A DNA stretch of 14,709 bases from an uncultured Clostridia bacterium (GCA_934631055.1 CAKTXP010000043.1:1-14709), one strand, 5' to 3'. Shown: positions 1-6,908, counted from the stretch's first letter. The notes: generated from the letters alone by a model not told the origin. Translations and numbers: made by a program.

Positions 1-228
1 TCTTACGATTTCCGATTTCCATCACGCTGAATCCCGCACTGCGGGCGCGTGATTCCAATCCCCTCAGACTCCCTTCTCCGCTTCGCGGCGGCTTGAATAT
101 GCTTATCTGTCGCTATCGCAACGCGATAGCGAAGGAAAAGTGGATTAAAACCGGCGCGAAGCGAACCGGGAGGTGCAGGAACCTCAGGTTCCTGCTGGGG
201 TGCGGGGCAAAGCCCTGCCCGTTTCCCT
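1..228 (+). repeat. Palindromic repeat element, copy A (left end outside window)
   Basis: This is the right-hand part of the modular palindromic element seen complete at 5625-5928. In order it holds a hairpin at 21-53 (outer arms ATCACGC/GCGTGAT, inner CCCGC/GCGGG), an inverted-repeat arm at 78-97 (CGCTTCGCGGCGG core), a hairpin at 110-132 (arm TCGCTATCGC, loop AAC), the matching inverted arm at 144-163 (ACCGGCGCGAAGCG core), a hairpin at 175-195 (arm GCAGGAACC, loop TCA), and a diverged terminal hairpin near 202-218 (GCGGGGC, loop AAA). The first window bases match copy B from about 5685, so roughly 60 bp of the left end lie upstream. The TGA-loop hairpin present in B and D has collapsed here (about 54-77). 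It ends about 45 bp before the sigK start. I see no coding capacity. Confidence 0.8.
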
Positions 229-274
229 GCATCCCCGCCCATGCCTGCGCATAAGCTCGCAAGAGGTGATGTGC

Positions 275-970
275 ATGTTCGCAGGGCTGGCGCTTCTGTT
301 TTTGCAGGACGCGTTGTTTTTGCTGGGATATCTCGCAAGGGGAACGGCATTCCCCAAACCGCTGGGTAGGGAAGAGGAAGCGCGCATGATCGAGCGCATG
401 CAGGCGGGAGACAGCGAGGCGCGCGCCTCGCTTATCGAACACAATCTCCGGCTTGCCGCGCATATTGCCCGAAAATATACCGTGCCGGGCTATGACGCGG
501 ACGACCTCATCTCCATCGGCACGGTCGGACTGATCAAGGGCGTCAATACCTATAAGTCCGGTTCGGGGACACAGCTCAGCACATACTGCGCAAGGTGCAT
601 TGAAAATGAGATCCTGATGTGCCTGCGCGCGAGCCAGAAGCGTAAGGGCGACGTGTCCTTACAGGAACCCATCGGCGTGGACCGCGAGGGCAATGAGATT
701 ACGCTCATCGACGTGCTTGGCACGGACGGCGGCGAGGTGCACGGCGAGGTCGAACGGCGCATGAGCCTGCAAAGCGTCCGCGCGCTGGCGGAAAAATGCC
801 TGCGCGGGCGGGAGGCGACCGTCATCCGCATGCGCTATGGGCTGGCGGACGGGAAGATATACGCCCAGCAGGAGGTCGCCGACAAGCTGGGCATCTCCCG
901 TTCTTATGTCTCCCGAATCGAGAAGAAGGCGCTGGAAAGGCTGAAACGCGCGTTTGAAACGGGAAACTGA
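275..970 (+). CDS. sigK: RNA polymerase sporulation sigma factor SigK (pro-sigma-K)
   Basis: Mother-cell sigma factor of late sporulation, directing RNA polymerase to spore coat and cortex genes. The 231-residue product resembles B. subtilis SigK along its length: a hydrophobic N-terminal stretch (residues 1-20) ending before an AFPKPL segment, then region 2 with LIEHNLRLAAHIARKY, DADDLISIGTVGLIKG and STYCARCIENEI, and region 4 with a helix-turn-helix ending in GISRSYVSRIEKKALERL. The hydrophobic leader corresponds to the pro-sequence that SpoIVFB removes in Bacillus; some clostridia, such as C. difficile, lack it. The gene is uninterrupted, with no skin-like insertion. I chose ATG 275 because AGAGGTG at 262-268 lies six bases upstream; the frame stays open back to 173, but that part is repeat copy A. 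No promoter is evident in the 45 bp between repeat and gene. Confidence 0.93.
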   Translation: MFAGLALLFLQDALFLLGYLARGTAFPKPLGREEEARMIERMQAGDSEARASLIEHNLRLAAHIARKYTVPGYDADDLISIGTVGLIKGVNTYKSGSGTQLSTYCARCIENEILMCLRASQKRKGDVSLQEPIGVDREGNEITLIDVLGTDGGEVHGEVERRMSLQSVRALAEKCLRGREATVIRMRYGLADGKIYAQQEVADKLGISRSYVSRIEKKALERLKRAFETGN

Positions 971-1099
971 TATCTGGCGCGCATGGAAAAAAGCGGCGCA
1001 GGGAACAATATACACGCTTTCCTTCGGCAGGAAAAAACGGGAATATTCCCGATATACAAACAAAAAACGTCAACAAGAGTCGGTTCTTGATGAAAATAC

Positions 1100-1128
1100 T
1101 TGATTTATCGAAAAAGACGTGATAAAAT
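1100..1128 (+). promoter_or_regulatory. Sigma-A promoter of the efp operon
   Basis: A -35 box TTGATT at 1100-1105 and a -10 box TAAAAT at 1123-1128 are separated by exactly 17 bases. The site leaves a leader of roughly 90 nt before efp. In that leader TGATGC (1168-1173) can pair with GCATCA (1189-1194), and CTGAT (1149-1153) can alternatively pair with ATCAG (1191-1195). I recognise no riboswitch class. The stretch 971-1099 after sigK holds no clear plus-strand terminator. Confidence 0.65.
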
Positions 1129-1228
1129 CAAAGCACGAGTGCAAATTGCTGATTACGACGTCGCCCTTGATGCGGCGGCGTTTGGCATGCATCAGAATTT
1201 CAGATAAGCATATATGGAGGGATTCCAC

Positions 1229-1786
1229 ATGATTACTGCAGGCGATTTCCGTAAGGGCGTTACCATTGAGTGGGAAGGCGGCGTCTGGACGATCGTTGAT
1301 TTCCAGCACGTTAAGCCGGGCAAGGGCGCTGCGTTCGTCCGCACCAAGCTCAAGAACGTGATGACCGGCGCCGTGGTCGAGCGCTCCTTCAACCCGACCG
1401 ATAAGCAGCCGCGCGCGACCATCGAGACCAAGGAGATGCAGTACGTCTACAACGACGGCGAATTCTACTACTTCATGGATCAGGAGACCTTCGAGCAGAT
1501 CCCGCTGACGCTGGATCAGGTTGAGGATGCCATCCGCTTCATGAAGGAAGAGACGATGGCGACCGTCCGCTTCTTCAAGGGCAAGGCGTTCTCCGTTGAA
1601 GCGCCGAACTTCGTCGTGCTGGAAGTCACCGACACCGAGCCGGGCTTCAAGGGCGACACCACCAGCAACACCACCAAGCCGGCTACGCTGGAGACCGGTT
1701 ATCAGATCGCTGTGCCGCTGTTCATCAACATCGGCGACAAGATCCGCGTCGATACCCGCGACGGCTCCTACATGTCCCGCGCGTAA
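1229..1786 (+). CDS. efp: Translation elongation factor P
   Basis: EF-P binds between the P and E sites of ribosomes stalled at polyproline stretches and promotes peptide bond formation. The 185-residue length is typical. An N-terminal KOW-like domain (about 1-63) carries the loop HVKPGKGAAF with Lys32 at the tip, the residue that is modified in many bacteria; the central and C-terminal OB domains follow, with the usual ending GDKIRVDTRDGSYMSRA. ATG 1229 is used: GGAGG at 1216-1220 is well spaced, whereas an in-frame ATG at 1214 overlaps that site and would add five non-conserved residues. It is the first gene after the promoter at 1100-1128 and lies 33 bp ahead of a zinc-ribbon gene, so the two are probably co-transcribed. 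No Lys32-modifying enzyme is encoded in this window. Confidence 0.97.
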   Translation: MITAGDFRKGVTIEWEGGVWTIVDFQHVKPGKGAAFVRTKLKNVMTGAVVERSFNPTDKQPRATIETKEMQYVYNDGEFYYFMDQETFEQIPLTLDQVEDAIRFMKEETMATVRFFKGKAFSVEAPNFVVLEVTDTEPGFKGDTTSNTTKPATLETGYQIAVPLFINIGDKIRVDTRDGSYMSRA

Positions 1787-1819
1787 GCTTTTAAAAAGCG
1801 AGAGAAAGGCGGCGTAACC

Positions 1820-2257
1820 ATGAGCAGGATCGGCGAAAAGGTTGCTTATCTCAAGGGTCTGGCTGAAGGGCTTGGCGTCAGCGCTGAGACCGAGCAGGGC
1901 AGACTGATGCTCGCGATGATCGACACGATGGAAGCCCTTGCGGCAAAATGCGAGGAGACCGACGAGCGTGTGGGCGAGCTGTCCGAATATGTCGAGGAGA
2001 TCGACAGCGACGTCAGCGACCTGGAGGAGGCGCTCTTCTCTGAGGACGAGGACGACGAGGATGAGGACGAAGAAGAGGATGACGAAGACGACGATGAGGA
2101 CGGAGACGGACTGATCGAGTACGAGTGTCCGCACTGCGGCACGGTCATCTTCTTTGATGAGGACGCCTTTGATATGGAAGAAGAGCATCTTTGCCCGAAC
2201 TGCCACCGCAAGGTCTTTGAAGAGGACGAAGACGGCGGCGACGACGGCGAGGAATAA
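1820..2257 (+). CDS. CD1247-type N-terminal domain / zinc-ribbon protein
   Basis: A 145-residue protein of unknown function resembling the clostridial family named after C. difficile CD1247. Residues 1-72 form the conserved N-terminal domain (YLKGLAEGLGV near the start, SEYVEEIDSDVSDLEEAL near its end), predicted helical. Residues 75-97 are almost purely Asp/Glu. Residues 103-128 hold a zinc ribbon with Cys103-P-H-Cys106 and Cys125-P-N-Cys128, followed by a second acidic tail. There is no signal peptide, so it is probably cytoplasmic. It follows efp by 33 bp and is closed by a terminator, so it is the last gene of that operon. The family role is not established; the very acidic linker plus a zinc ribbon would suit a protein- or nucleic-acid-associated factor, but that is inference. 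Confidence 0.85.
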   Translation: MSRIGEKVAYLKGLAEGLGVSAETEQGRLMLAMIDTMEALAAKCEETDERVGELSEYVEEIDSDVSDLEEALFSEDEDDEDEDEEEDDEDDDEDGDGLIEYECPHCGTVIFFDEDAFDMEEEHLCPNCHRKVFEEDEDGGDDGEE

Positions 2258-2278
2258 GCGCGACACATAAGGCAGTAC

Positions 2279-2323
2279 AAAAGGGCTGATGCGGGGCAGG
2301 GTTTCTCGCGCAGCCCTTTTTTT
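2279..2323 (+). terminator. Rho-independent terminator of the efp operon
   Basis: AAAAGGGCTG (2279-2288) pairs perfectly with CAGCCCTTTT (2311-2320), and the T-run continues to 2323. The loop can form a further short GCG/CGC pairing. It lies 22 bp after the zinc-ribbon stop codon. Confidence 0.9.
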
Positions 2324-2362
2324 CACATCGGGTGCCAAAATCATGATATTGAGGTTGGACGC

Positions 2363-3814
2363 ATGAAAAAACGCATCGCATGGATATTCCTTACGCTGAT
2401 GCTCATGGCTTCACAGGCATGGGCGGAGGATATCCTTTACACGGGAACGGTTTCCAAGAACATGACAATACGAGCGAAAAGATCCACGTCGGCGCAGAAG
2501 CTGGGCAGCGTGGAAACAGGCGAACTCATCAACATCATAGAATTTGACGATACATGGACAAAGGTCGATCAAAACGGCGTAGTCGGCTATATTCTCAGCA
2601 AAAACGTTGAGGATCTGGCGGCTGCGGAAGGCTATAACGACGAAGCGGATGCGCAGTACATCGGTGTCGCAACGCGTGAGCTGACCGTCCGCGCGGAAAA
2701 GAGCAAGTCCTCGCTCAAGCTGCATATGCTTGCCGAGGGCGAAACGGTCTATGTGACCGAGCTGGGGGACACGTGGTTTGGCGTGGTCAAGCAGGGTGTG
2801 CGCGGCTATGTCCTCAGCAGCTACATTGATCAGCTTACTCCGGCGCACGAGGGCATCGAGCTGCCGGAGGAATACCAGCCGAAGCCGGAATTCGTCGCGG
2901 TATACAGCGCGACGGCGGACGTGAACCTCTCCATCCGCAAGGACAAGGACGAGAACGCCAAACTGCTCGGCACGGTCTACGAAAACGAATCCGTTGACGT
3001 GATGGATATCGACGACAAATGGGCGCATGTCAAAAAGGACAACGCGGAAGGCTATGTGCTTCGCAGCCATCTGCGCTATTTCCGTCGCTATGACCCTTAT
3101 GGGGCATATGTTCCGGGCGTAGTCTTTTATCCCTATGCGGCGGTCGCGGTGAACGAAACGGAGCTCTTGGACAACGAAACCGGCGAATTGCTCAGAACGG
3201 TTCCGCGGGGCGCGGTCATGGCGGTCAGCGCGTTGCAGGAGGACATGTCCGTTACGCTTCCGTATGACCGCATCACGGGAAAGATCAGCGCGACGGGCAG
3301 TCTGGATCTGGAGGTCGTCCATCAGTGGGACGAAGCGCAGGTTGGCGACCTGATCGCGGTATTCTCGACGTATTACGATCCGGAGCAAAGCACGCAGACG
3401 CAGGTCGGACGCCTGCACAACATCATGCAGGGCGTCGAGCGGCTGAACAACGTCATCGTGCCGTCCGGAGAGAAATTCTATTTCAACGACTACTGCGCGC
3501 CGTATACGAAATCCAACGGATACGAGCTGGGGCCGATCGTCAACTATGTTTCCAGCCAGAAGCTGGGCTATGGCGGCGGCATCTGCCAGGTCTCTACGAC
3601 GCTGTACAACGCGATTTTACAGATTCCCATCAGCGTCATCAAGACGCAGGTTCATTCTTCTTACGGCATCAGCTATGTGCCGCTGGATATGGACGCGGCA
3701 GTCGGCAAGGGCAACATTGACCTGAGACTGCAAAACGTCCTGCCGTATGACGTGCGGTTTGCGCTTCAGGCGGTCGGCGGCGTGCTGACGGTGCGCGTCT
3801 ATCGGGCAAGCTGA
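2363..3814 (+). CDS. Secreted VanW-domain protein with three SH3b repeats
   Basis: A 483-residue exported cell-wall protein. Residues 1-22 are a signal peptide (probable cleavage after AWA). Three bacterial SH3 repeats follow at about 25-84, 99-157 and 178-238, each ending in a GY-(I/V)-L-S/R motif, as in wall-binding domains. A region at about 245-345 is shared with the next gene but matches no domain I know. The VanW domain spans about 346-475 with the hallmark YGGGICQVSTTLYNA (Cys408) and a later His431. VanW was named after a vancomycin-resistance cluster gene; work on C. difficile has attributed L,D-transpeptidase activity to such domains, so peptidoglycan cross-linking is plausible with Cys408 as nucleophile. 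The start has a modest GAGG ribosome site; only about 40 bp separate it from the preceding terminator, and I could not identify a promoter there with confidence. Confidence 0.88.
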   Translation: MKKRIAWIFLTLMLMASQAWAEDILYTGTVSKNMTIRAKRSTSAQKLGSVETGELINIIEFDDTWTKVDQNGVVGYILSKNVEDLAAAEGYNDEADAQYIGVATRELTVRAEKSKSSLKLHMLAEGETVYVTELGDTWFGVVKQGVRGYVLSSYIDQLTPAHEGIELPEEYQPKPEFVAVYSATADVNLSIRKDKDENAKLLGTVYENESVDVMDIDDKWAHVKKDNAEGYVLRSHLRYFRRYDPYGAYVPGVVFYPYAAVAVNETELLDNETGELLRTVPRGAVMAVSALQEDMSVTLPYDRITGKISATGSLDLEVVHQWDEAQVGDLIAVFSTYYDPEQSTQTQVGRLHNIMQGVERLNNVIVPSGEKFYFNDYCAPYTKSNGYELGPIVNYVSSQKLGYGGGICQVSTTLYNAILQIPISVIKTQVHSSYGISYVPLDMDAAVGKGNIDLRLQNVLPYDVRFALQAVGGVLTVRVYRAS

Positions 3815-4863
3815 TGAAGAAGAGACGATATGCCGCGATGACGGCAGCGCTCTGTCTGGCGATGGCGCTCTCGATGGGCGGCGTCCTTGCCCAAGAGCAG
3901 GCGGGCGAAGCGACGCAGGCGGAGAGCAGCGGGGAAGAGAGTCGGGAAGAAGCGCTCTTTTACGGCGTTATCGGCAAGACGATGACGGTTTACAAATGGG
4001 GCTCGGACGACGCGACGGCGCTGGGCAAAATCGAGGAAGGCACGATCGTAGACGTTTACCAAAAGGGGCGGACATGGACGACCGTTGCCTTTGAAGGGCA
4101 GAAGGGATATGTCAAGACGAAATACGTCGAGATGATCCAGCGCAAGGATCCGTTTCAGGGCCCCATGCCCGGCACGAGCGAACACGTCGCCGTAGGCTAT
4201 GTGCTGACGGATACGCTCTTCACGCCGACGGGCTATCGCTATCCCATCAAGGTCAGTGCGGGAAGCTGGCTGTCCATCGAGCAGATCAAAGATGGGCGCG
4301 TATATTTCCCGTACCGAAGGGAAGAAGAGAACGTCAGCCTCGGCGTGGACAAGCTCAAGATCTACGATTTCGTCAGATGGAGCGACGCACAGCCGGGCGA
4401 CCTGCTCTATGCGTTCACGACGTTTTATTCCACCAGCACCAGTAAAGAGGGCAACGCCGGACGCGTATACAACATCAAGCTGGCAAGCGAGCGGCTCAGC
4501 GGCATCCGCGTGAAGTCCGGCGAAAGCTTTTCATTCAACGCGGTCTGCGGACCCTATACCAAGGAAAACGGCTACCACGAAGCGCCTATCCTTTCGGGCG
4601 AAAGCTCGATGGGCTATGGCGGCGGAGTTTGCCAGGTGTGCAGCACGCTGTACAACATCGTTCTGCGCGTGCCAACGGTCATCGAGGACATGAACTGGCA
4701 TTCTCAAGGCGGCACGAAGTATCTGCCGGCAGGCTATGACGCGACGGTCAGCAATACGAAGGACATGGTTTTCCGCAACATCCTGCCGTATGACATCCGG
4801 CTCGAATTTGAAAGCAAAGACGGCGTGATGACGGCGTTCATGTTTCGGGACTACGACGAGTAA
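3814..4863 (+). CDS. Secreted VanW-domain protein with one SH3b repeat (tandem paralogue)
   Basis: A 349-residue diverged paralogue of the preceding protein. It has a signal peptide (1-26, probable cleavage after VLA), a low-complexity Gln/Glu/Ser linker (27-47), one SH3b domain (about 48-107), the shared intermediate region (about 115-215, containing WSDAQPGDLLYAF) and a C-terminal VanW domain with MGYGGGVCQVCSTLYN (Cys273) and His296. An extra Cys276 follows the conserved one. The Cys in the signal peptide does not fit a lipobox, because Leu occupies position -1. Its ATG overlaps the upstream TGA as TGATG, implying translational coupling and a fixed ratio of the two proteins. They may act on the same wall substrate or as partners; function is inferred from the domain only. 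Confidence 0.88.
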   Translation: MKKRRYAAMTAALCLAMALSMGGVLAQEQAGEATQAESSGEESREEALFYGVIGKTMTVYKWGSDDATALGKIEEGTIVDVYQKGRTWTTVAFEGQKGYVKTKYVEMIQRKDPFQGPMPGTSEHVAVGYVLTDTLFTPTGYRYPIKVSAGSWLSIEQIKDGRVYFPYRREEENVSLGVDKLKIYDFVRWSDAQPGDLLYAFTTFYSTSTSKEGNAGRVYNIKLASERLSGIRVKSGESFSFNAVCGPYTKENGYHEAPILSGESSMGYGGGVCQVCSTLYNIVLRVPTVIEDMNWHSQGGTKYLPAGYDATVSNTKDMVFRNILPYDIRLEFESKDGVMTAFMFRDYDE

Positions 4864-4880
4864 AGGAAAAGGAAACGGAT

Positions 4881-5624
4881 ATGAAGATCTTAATCTCCAA
4901 CGACGACGGCATTTTTGCGCCGGGCATTGCGGCGCTCGTTTCGGCGTTTGCGAAAGCTGGGCATGAGGTCTATGCCGTTGCGCCGGACAGCCAGCGCAGT
5001 GCGGCAAGCCACAGCATGACGCTCTTCAAACCGCTGACAGCGAAGGAAACGGCACTTGAAGGCGCGGAAAAAGCGTGGGCGATCGACGGTACGCCGGTCG
5101 ACTGCGTGAAGCTGGCGGTCAAAACGCTTTGCCCGAATGTGGATTTTGTCATCTCCGGCGTCAACCACGGCTACAACTCCGGTTCGGACGTTCTGTATTC
5201 GGGGACGGTCGGCGCGGCTATGGAGGGCGCGCTGAACGGCAAGCCTGCGATGGCAGTCTCTCTGGGACACAAGCGCGAGGACACCTACGATAAAGCGGCG
5301 GCGCTGGCGGTCGAGGTCTTTGACAAGGTACAGGCGCATCCGCTGCCGCCGTATTCGGTGCTGAATCTGAACTATCCGGAGAACGACGAAGCACTGGGGC
5401 TGAAGGCCACTTCTCTGCGCGCGCTGCGCTATCTGGACACCTATGAGCCGGAAGTTGGCGAGGACGGCGTTACCCGCTATGTGTTGACCGGCGGCATGGA
5501 TAGAACTATGGCGGATGGCGAGGACGACTACACATGGCTGCGCCGCGGCTATGCGACAATGACGGTTTTGACCTTCGACCTGACGCACGACGCGGCGACG
5601 AAAGCGCTGGAGGCTATGCTGTAA
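4881..5624 (+). CDS. surE: 5'/3'-nucleotidase SurE
   Basis: A metal-dependent nucleotidase that removes phosphate from nucleoside 5'- and 3'-monophosphates, in the cytoplasm. At 247 residues it has normal length. Metal-binding residues are visible: Asp8 and Asp9 in ISNDDGIFAPG, Ser40 in PDSQRSAAS, and Asn95 in the ISGVNHGYN motif, followed by VLYSGTVGAAMEG. It begins 17 bp after the second VanW gene and reads as the third gene of that unit; I know no functional link between SurE and VanW proteins, so the grouping may only reflect co-transcription. Instead of an ordinary terminator with a T-run, repeat copy B begins at the base directly after its TAA stop. Confidence 0.95.
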   Translation: MKILISNDDGIFAPGIAALVSAFAKAGHEVYAVAPDSQRSAASHSMTLFKPLTAKETALEGAEKAWAIDGTPVDCVKLAVKTLCPNVDFVISGVNHGYNSGSDVLYSGTVGAAMEGALNGKPAMAVSLGHKREDTYDKAAALAVEVFDKVQAHPLPPYSVLNLNYPENDEALGLKATSLRALRYLDTYEPEVGEDGVTRYVLTGGMDRTMADGEDDYTWLRRGYATMTVLTFDLTHDAATKALEAML

Positions 5625-5928
5625 GGGGGGACGTTGGGGCTCTGCCCCAAACATCCGGGAAACTCGCATAGAAACACAAGTGTTTCTTGCGATTTCCGAT
5701 TTTCATCACGCTGAATCCCGCACAGCGGGCGCGTGATTCCAATCCCACCAAGAACCTGAGGTTCTTGGATTTCCCGATTCGCTTCGCGGCGGCTTGAATC
5801 GTTTTTAGCGAACGACGCGCATGCGCGTCGTACATCTAAGAGAATTAAAACCGGCGCGAAGCGAAGAAAGAGTGCAGAGAGCGAAGCTCTTTGCCGAGGG
5901 TTTGGGGCGAGGAGCCCCAACGTTCCCC
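5625..5928 (+). repeat. Palindromic repeat element, copy B (complete, about 304 bp)
   Basis: The complete reference copy. Its ends are inverted repeats of about 30 bp: the left (5625-5656) and right (about 5898-5928) are reverse complements with few differences, and each contains a hairpin (TTGGGGC/GCCCCAA at 5634-5650 and 5902-5920). Inside, in order: hairpin 5671-5686 (GAAACAC/GTGTTTC), extended by pairing of GGAAA-CGCA-type flanks; hairpin 5705-5737 (ATCACGC/GCGTGAT); 5748-5768 (arm CCAAGAACC, loop TGA); inverted arms 5778-5799 and 5844-5865, complementary at about 19 of 22 positions; a perfect 20-nt palindrome at 5812-5831 (arm ACGACGCGC); and 5874-5894 (GCAGAGAGC/GCTCTTTGC, loop GAA). 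No transposase or other gene is inside, and I see no clear target-site duplication. Confidence 0.88.
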
Positions 5929-5967
5929 AGTCAACCACAGAAAATCATGCAGGAAGCGTAAATCTTC

Positions 5968-5996
5968 TTGCATTTTTTTCGCTGCTTTGGTAGAAT
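5968..5996 (+). promoter_or_regulatory. Sigma-A promoter of the rpiR-type operon
   Basis: A -35 box TTGCAT at 5968-5973 and a -10 box TAGAAT at 5991-5996 are separated by 17 bases. The spacer starts with a T-run. It lies about 45 bp before the regulator start codon and outside repeat copy B. Confidence 0.7.
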
Positions 5997-6006
5997 AAGA
6001 CCAAAG
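5985..6006 (+). promoter_or_regulatory. Candidate operator: inverted repeat around the -10 box
   Basis: CTTTGGT (5985-5991) and ACCAAAG (6000-6006) are perfect 7-bp inverted arms separated by 8 bases that contain most of the -10 box. A dimeric regulator bound here would block RNA polymerase. The adjacent RpiR-family gene is the natural candidate for autoregulation. That the site is bound is inference. Confidence 0.5.
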
Positions 6007-6041
6007 AAAAAGTAGGCGTTTTGCCTGGGAGGTCAAGAATT

Positions 6042-6908
6042 ATGCAGGATATGCAGGACATGATGCGCAGACTCAATCAGTCCGGCAAAAGACTGAGTAA
6101 AGGTCACCGCAAGATCGCGGAATATATTGTCGAACACTACGATAAAGCCGTGTTCATGACGGCGAGCAAGCTCGGCGAAAAGGTCGGCGTCAGCGAATCG
6201 ACCGTCGTCCGTTTTGCGTCCGCAATGGGCTATGAGGGCTATCCGCAGCTGCAAAGAGCGCTTCAGGAACTTGTGCGCCATTGGCTGACCGCCGTTCAGC
6301 GCTTTGAAATGGCGACCGATATCGACCAGAGCGAGGTCTTGCGCACGGTTCTGCATGCCGATATGCAGAATATCCGCACGACGACGGAGGAAATCGACAC
6401 CGCCGCGTTTGACGAGGTCGTCGATAAGATCATCGGCGCGCGCAATATCTATGTCATGGGTCTGCGCTCCGCCGCGCCTATCGCGCAGTTCCTGGCGTAT
6501 TACCTCAACTTTATTTTCGATAATGTGCGTGTGGTCTCCGAAGCCAGCGGCGACGTGTTTGAACAGATCAGCCGCATCAACGAGAGCGACCTGCTCTTTG
6601 GCATCAGTTTCCCGCGCTACTCCACACGCACGCTCGAAGCGATGAACTTTGCCAAGGCGCGCGGCGCGCAGGTCGTCGGTCTGACGGACGGCCCCATGTC
6701 GCCGGTTTATGCGACGAGTACCGTCTGCCTGACCGCGCGGACGGATATGGCGTCGTTCGTTGACTCGATGGCGGCGCCGCTGTCCGTCATCAACGCGCTC
6801 ATCGTCGCGCTTGGACTGCGGAGGAAGGAAGAACTCAGCGAACATTTCCGCTTGATGGAAGGAATTTGGGATGAATACAGGGTCTATGTCGGAAAAGACC
6901 GCGTGTGA
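6042..6908 (+). CDS. MurR/RpiR family transcriptional regulator
   Basis: A 288-residue cytoplasmic regulator. Residues 1-80 form the RpiR helix-turn-helix domain: LSKGHRKIAEYIVEHYDKAVFMTASKLGEKVGVSESTVVRF is contained in residues 18-58, with the recognition helix around VSESTVVRFASAMGY. Residues 120-260 are a sugar-isomerase (SIS) fold that normally binds a phosphosugar (NIYVMGLRSAA, then LLFGISFPRYSTRT). Members usually control sugar or amino-sugar catabolism genes next to them; here the only downstream partner is a flavoprotein, so the ligand cannot be inferred. I chose ATG 6042, nine bases after GGGAGG (6027-6032); an upstream TTG at 6021 overlaps the ribosome site, and ATGs at 6051 and 6060 are less well placed. 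An inverted repeat in its own promoter suggests autoregulation. Confidence 0.9.
   Translation: MQDMQDMMRRLNQSGKRLSKGHRKIAEYIVEHYDKAVFMTASKLGEKVGVSESTVVRFASAMGYEGYPQLQRALQELVRHWLTAVQRFEMATDIDQSEVLRTVLHADMQNIRTTTEEIDTAAFDEVVDKIIGARNIYVMGLRSAAPIAQFLAYYLNFIFDNVRVVSEASGDVFEQISRINESDLLFGISFPRYSTRTLEAMNFAKARGAQVVGLTDGPMSPVYATSTVCLTARTDMASFVDSMAAPLSVINALIVALGLRRKEELSEHFRLMEGIWDEYRVYVGKDRV

Noticed and set aside
173..274. N-terminal extension of SigK from ATG 173
   Set aside because: The extra residues are translated from repeat copy A, and a good ribosome site with proper spacing supports ATG 275.
1038..1051. Palindrome CGGGAATATTCCCG after sigK as a terminator
   Set aside because: The stem is only five pairs with a four-base loop, and the following T-run exists only on the minus strand, where no gene ends.
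1070..2344. Long minus-strand open frame antisense to efp and the zinc-ribbon gene
   Set aside because: It is a shadow of two well-recognised plus-strand genes, has no recognisable domain, and ends in the terminator region.
2321..2362. Sporulation-type promoter before the first VanW gene
   Set aside because: Some A/T-rich bases loosely resemble sigma-E/F/G elements, but no pair of boxes with correct spacing is convincing.
5625..5928. Small proteins encoded within repeat copy B
   Set aside because: Open frames there run across palindromes, lack ribosome sites, and are not preserved in copies A, C and D.
5625..5928. Repeat copy B as a recent MITE with target-site duplication
   Set aside because: The inverted ends fit a MITE, but I see no direct repeats flanking any copy and no transposase, so mobility is left open.
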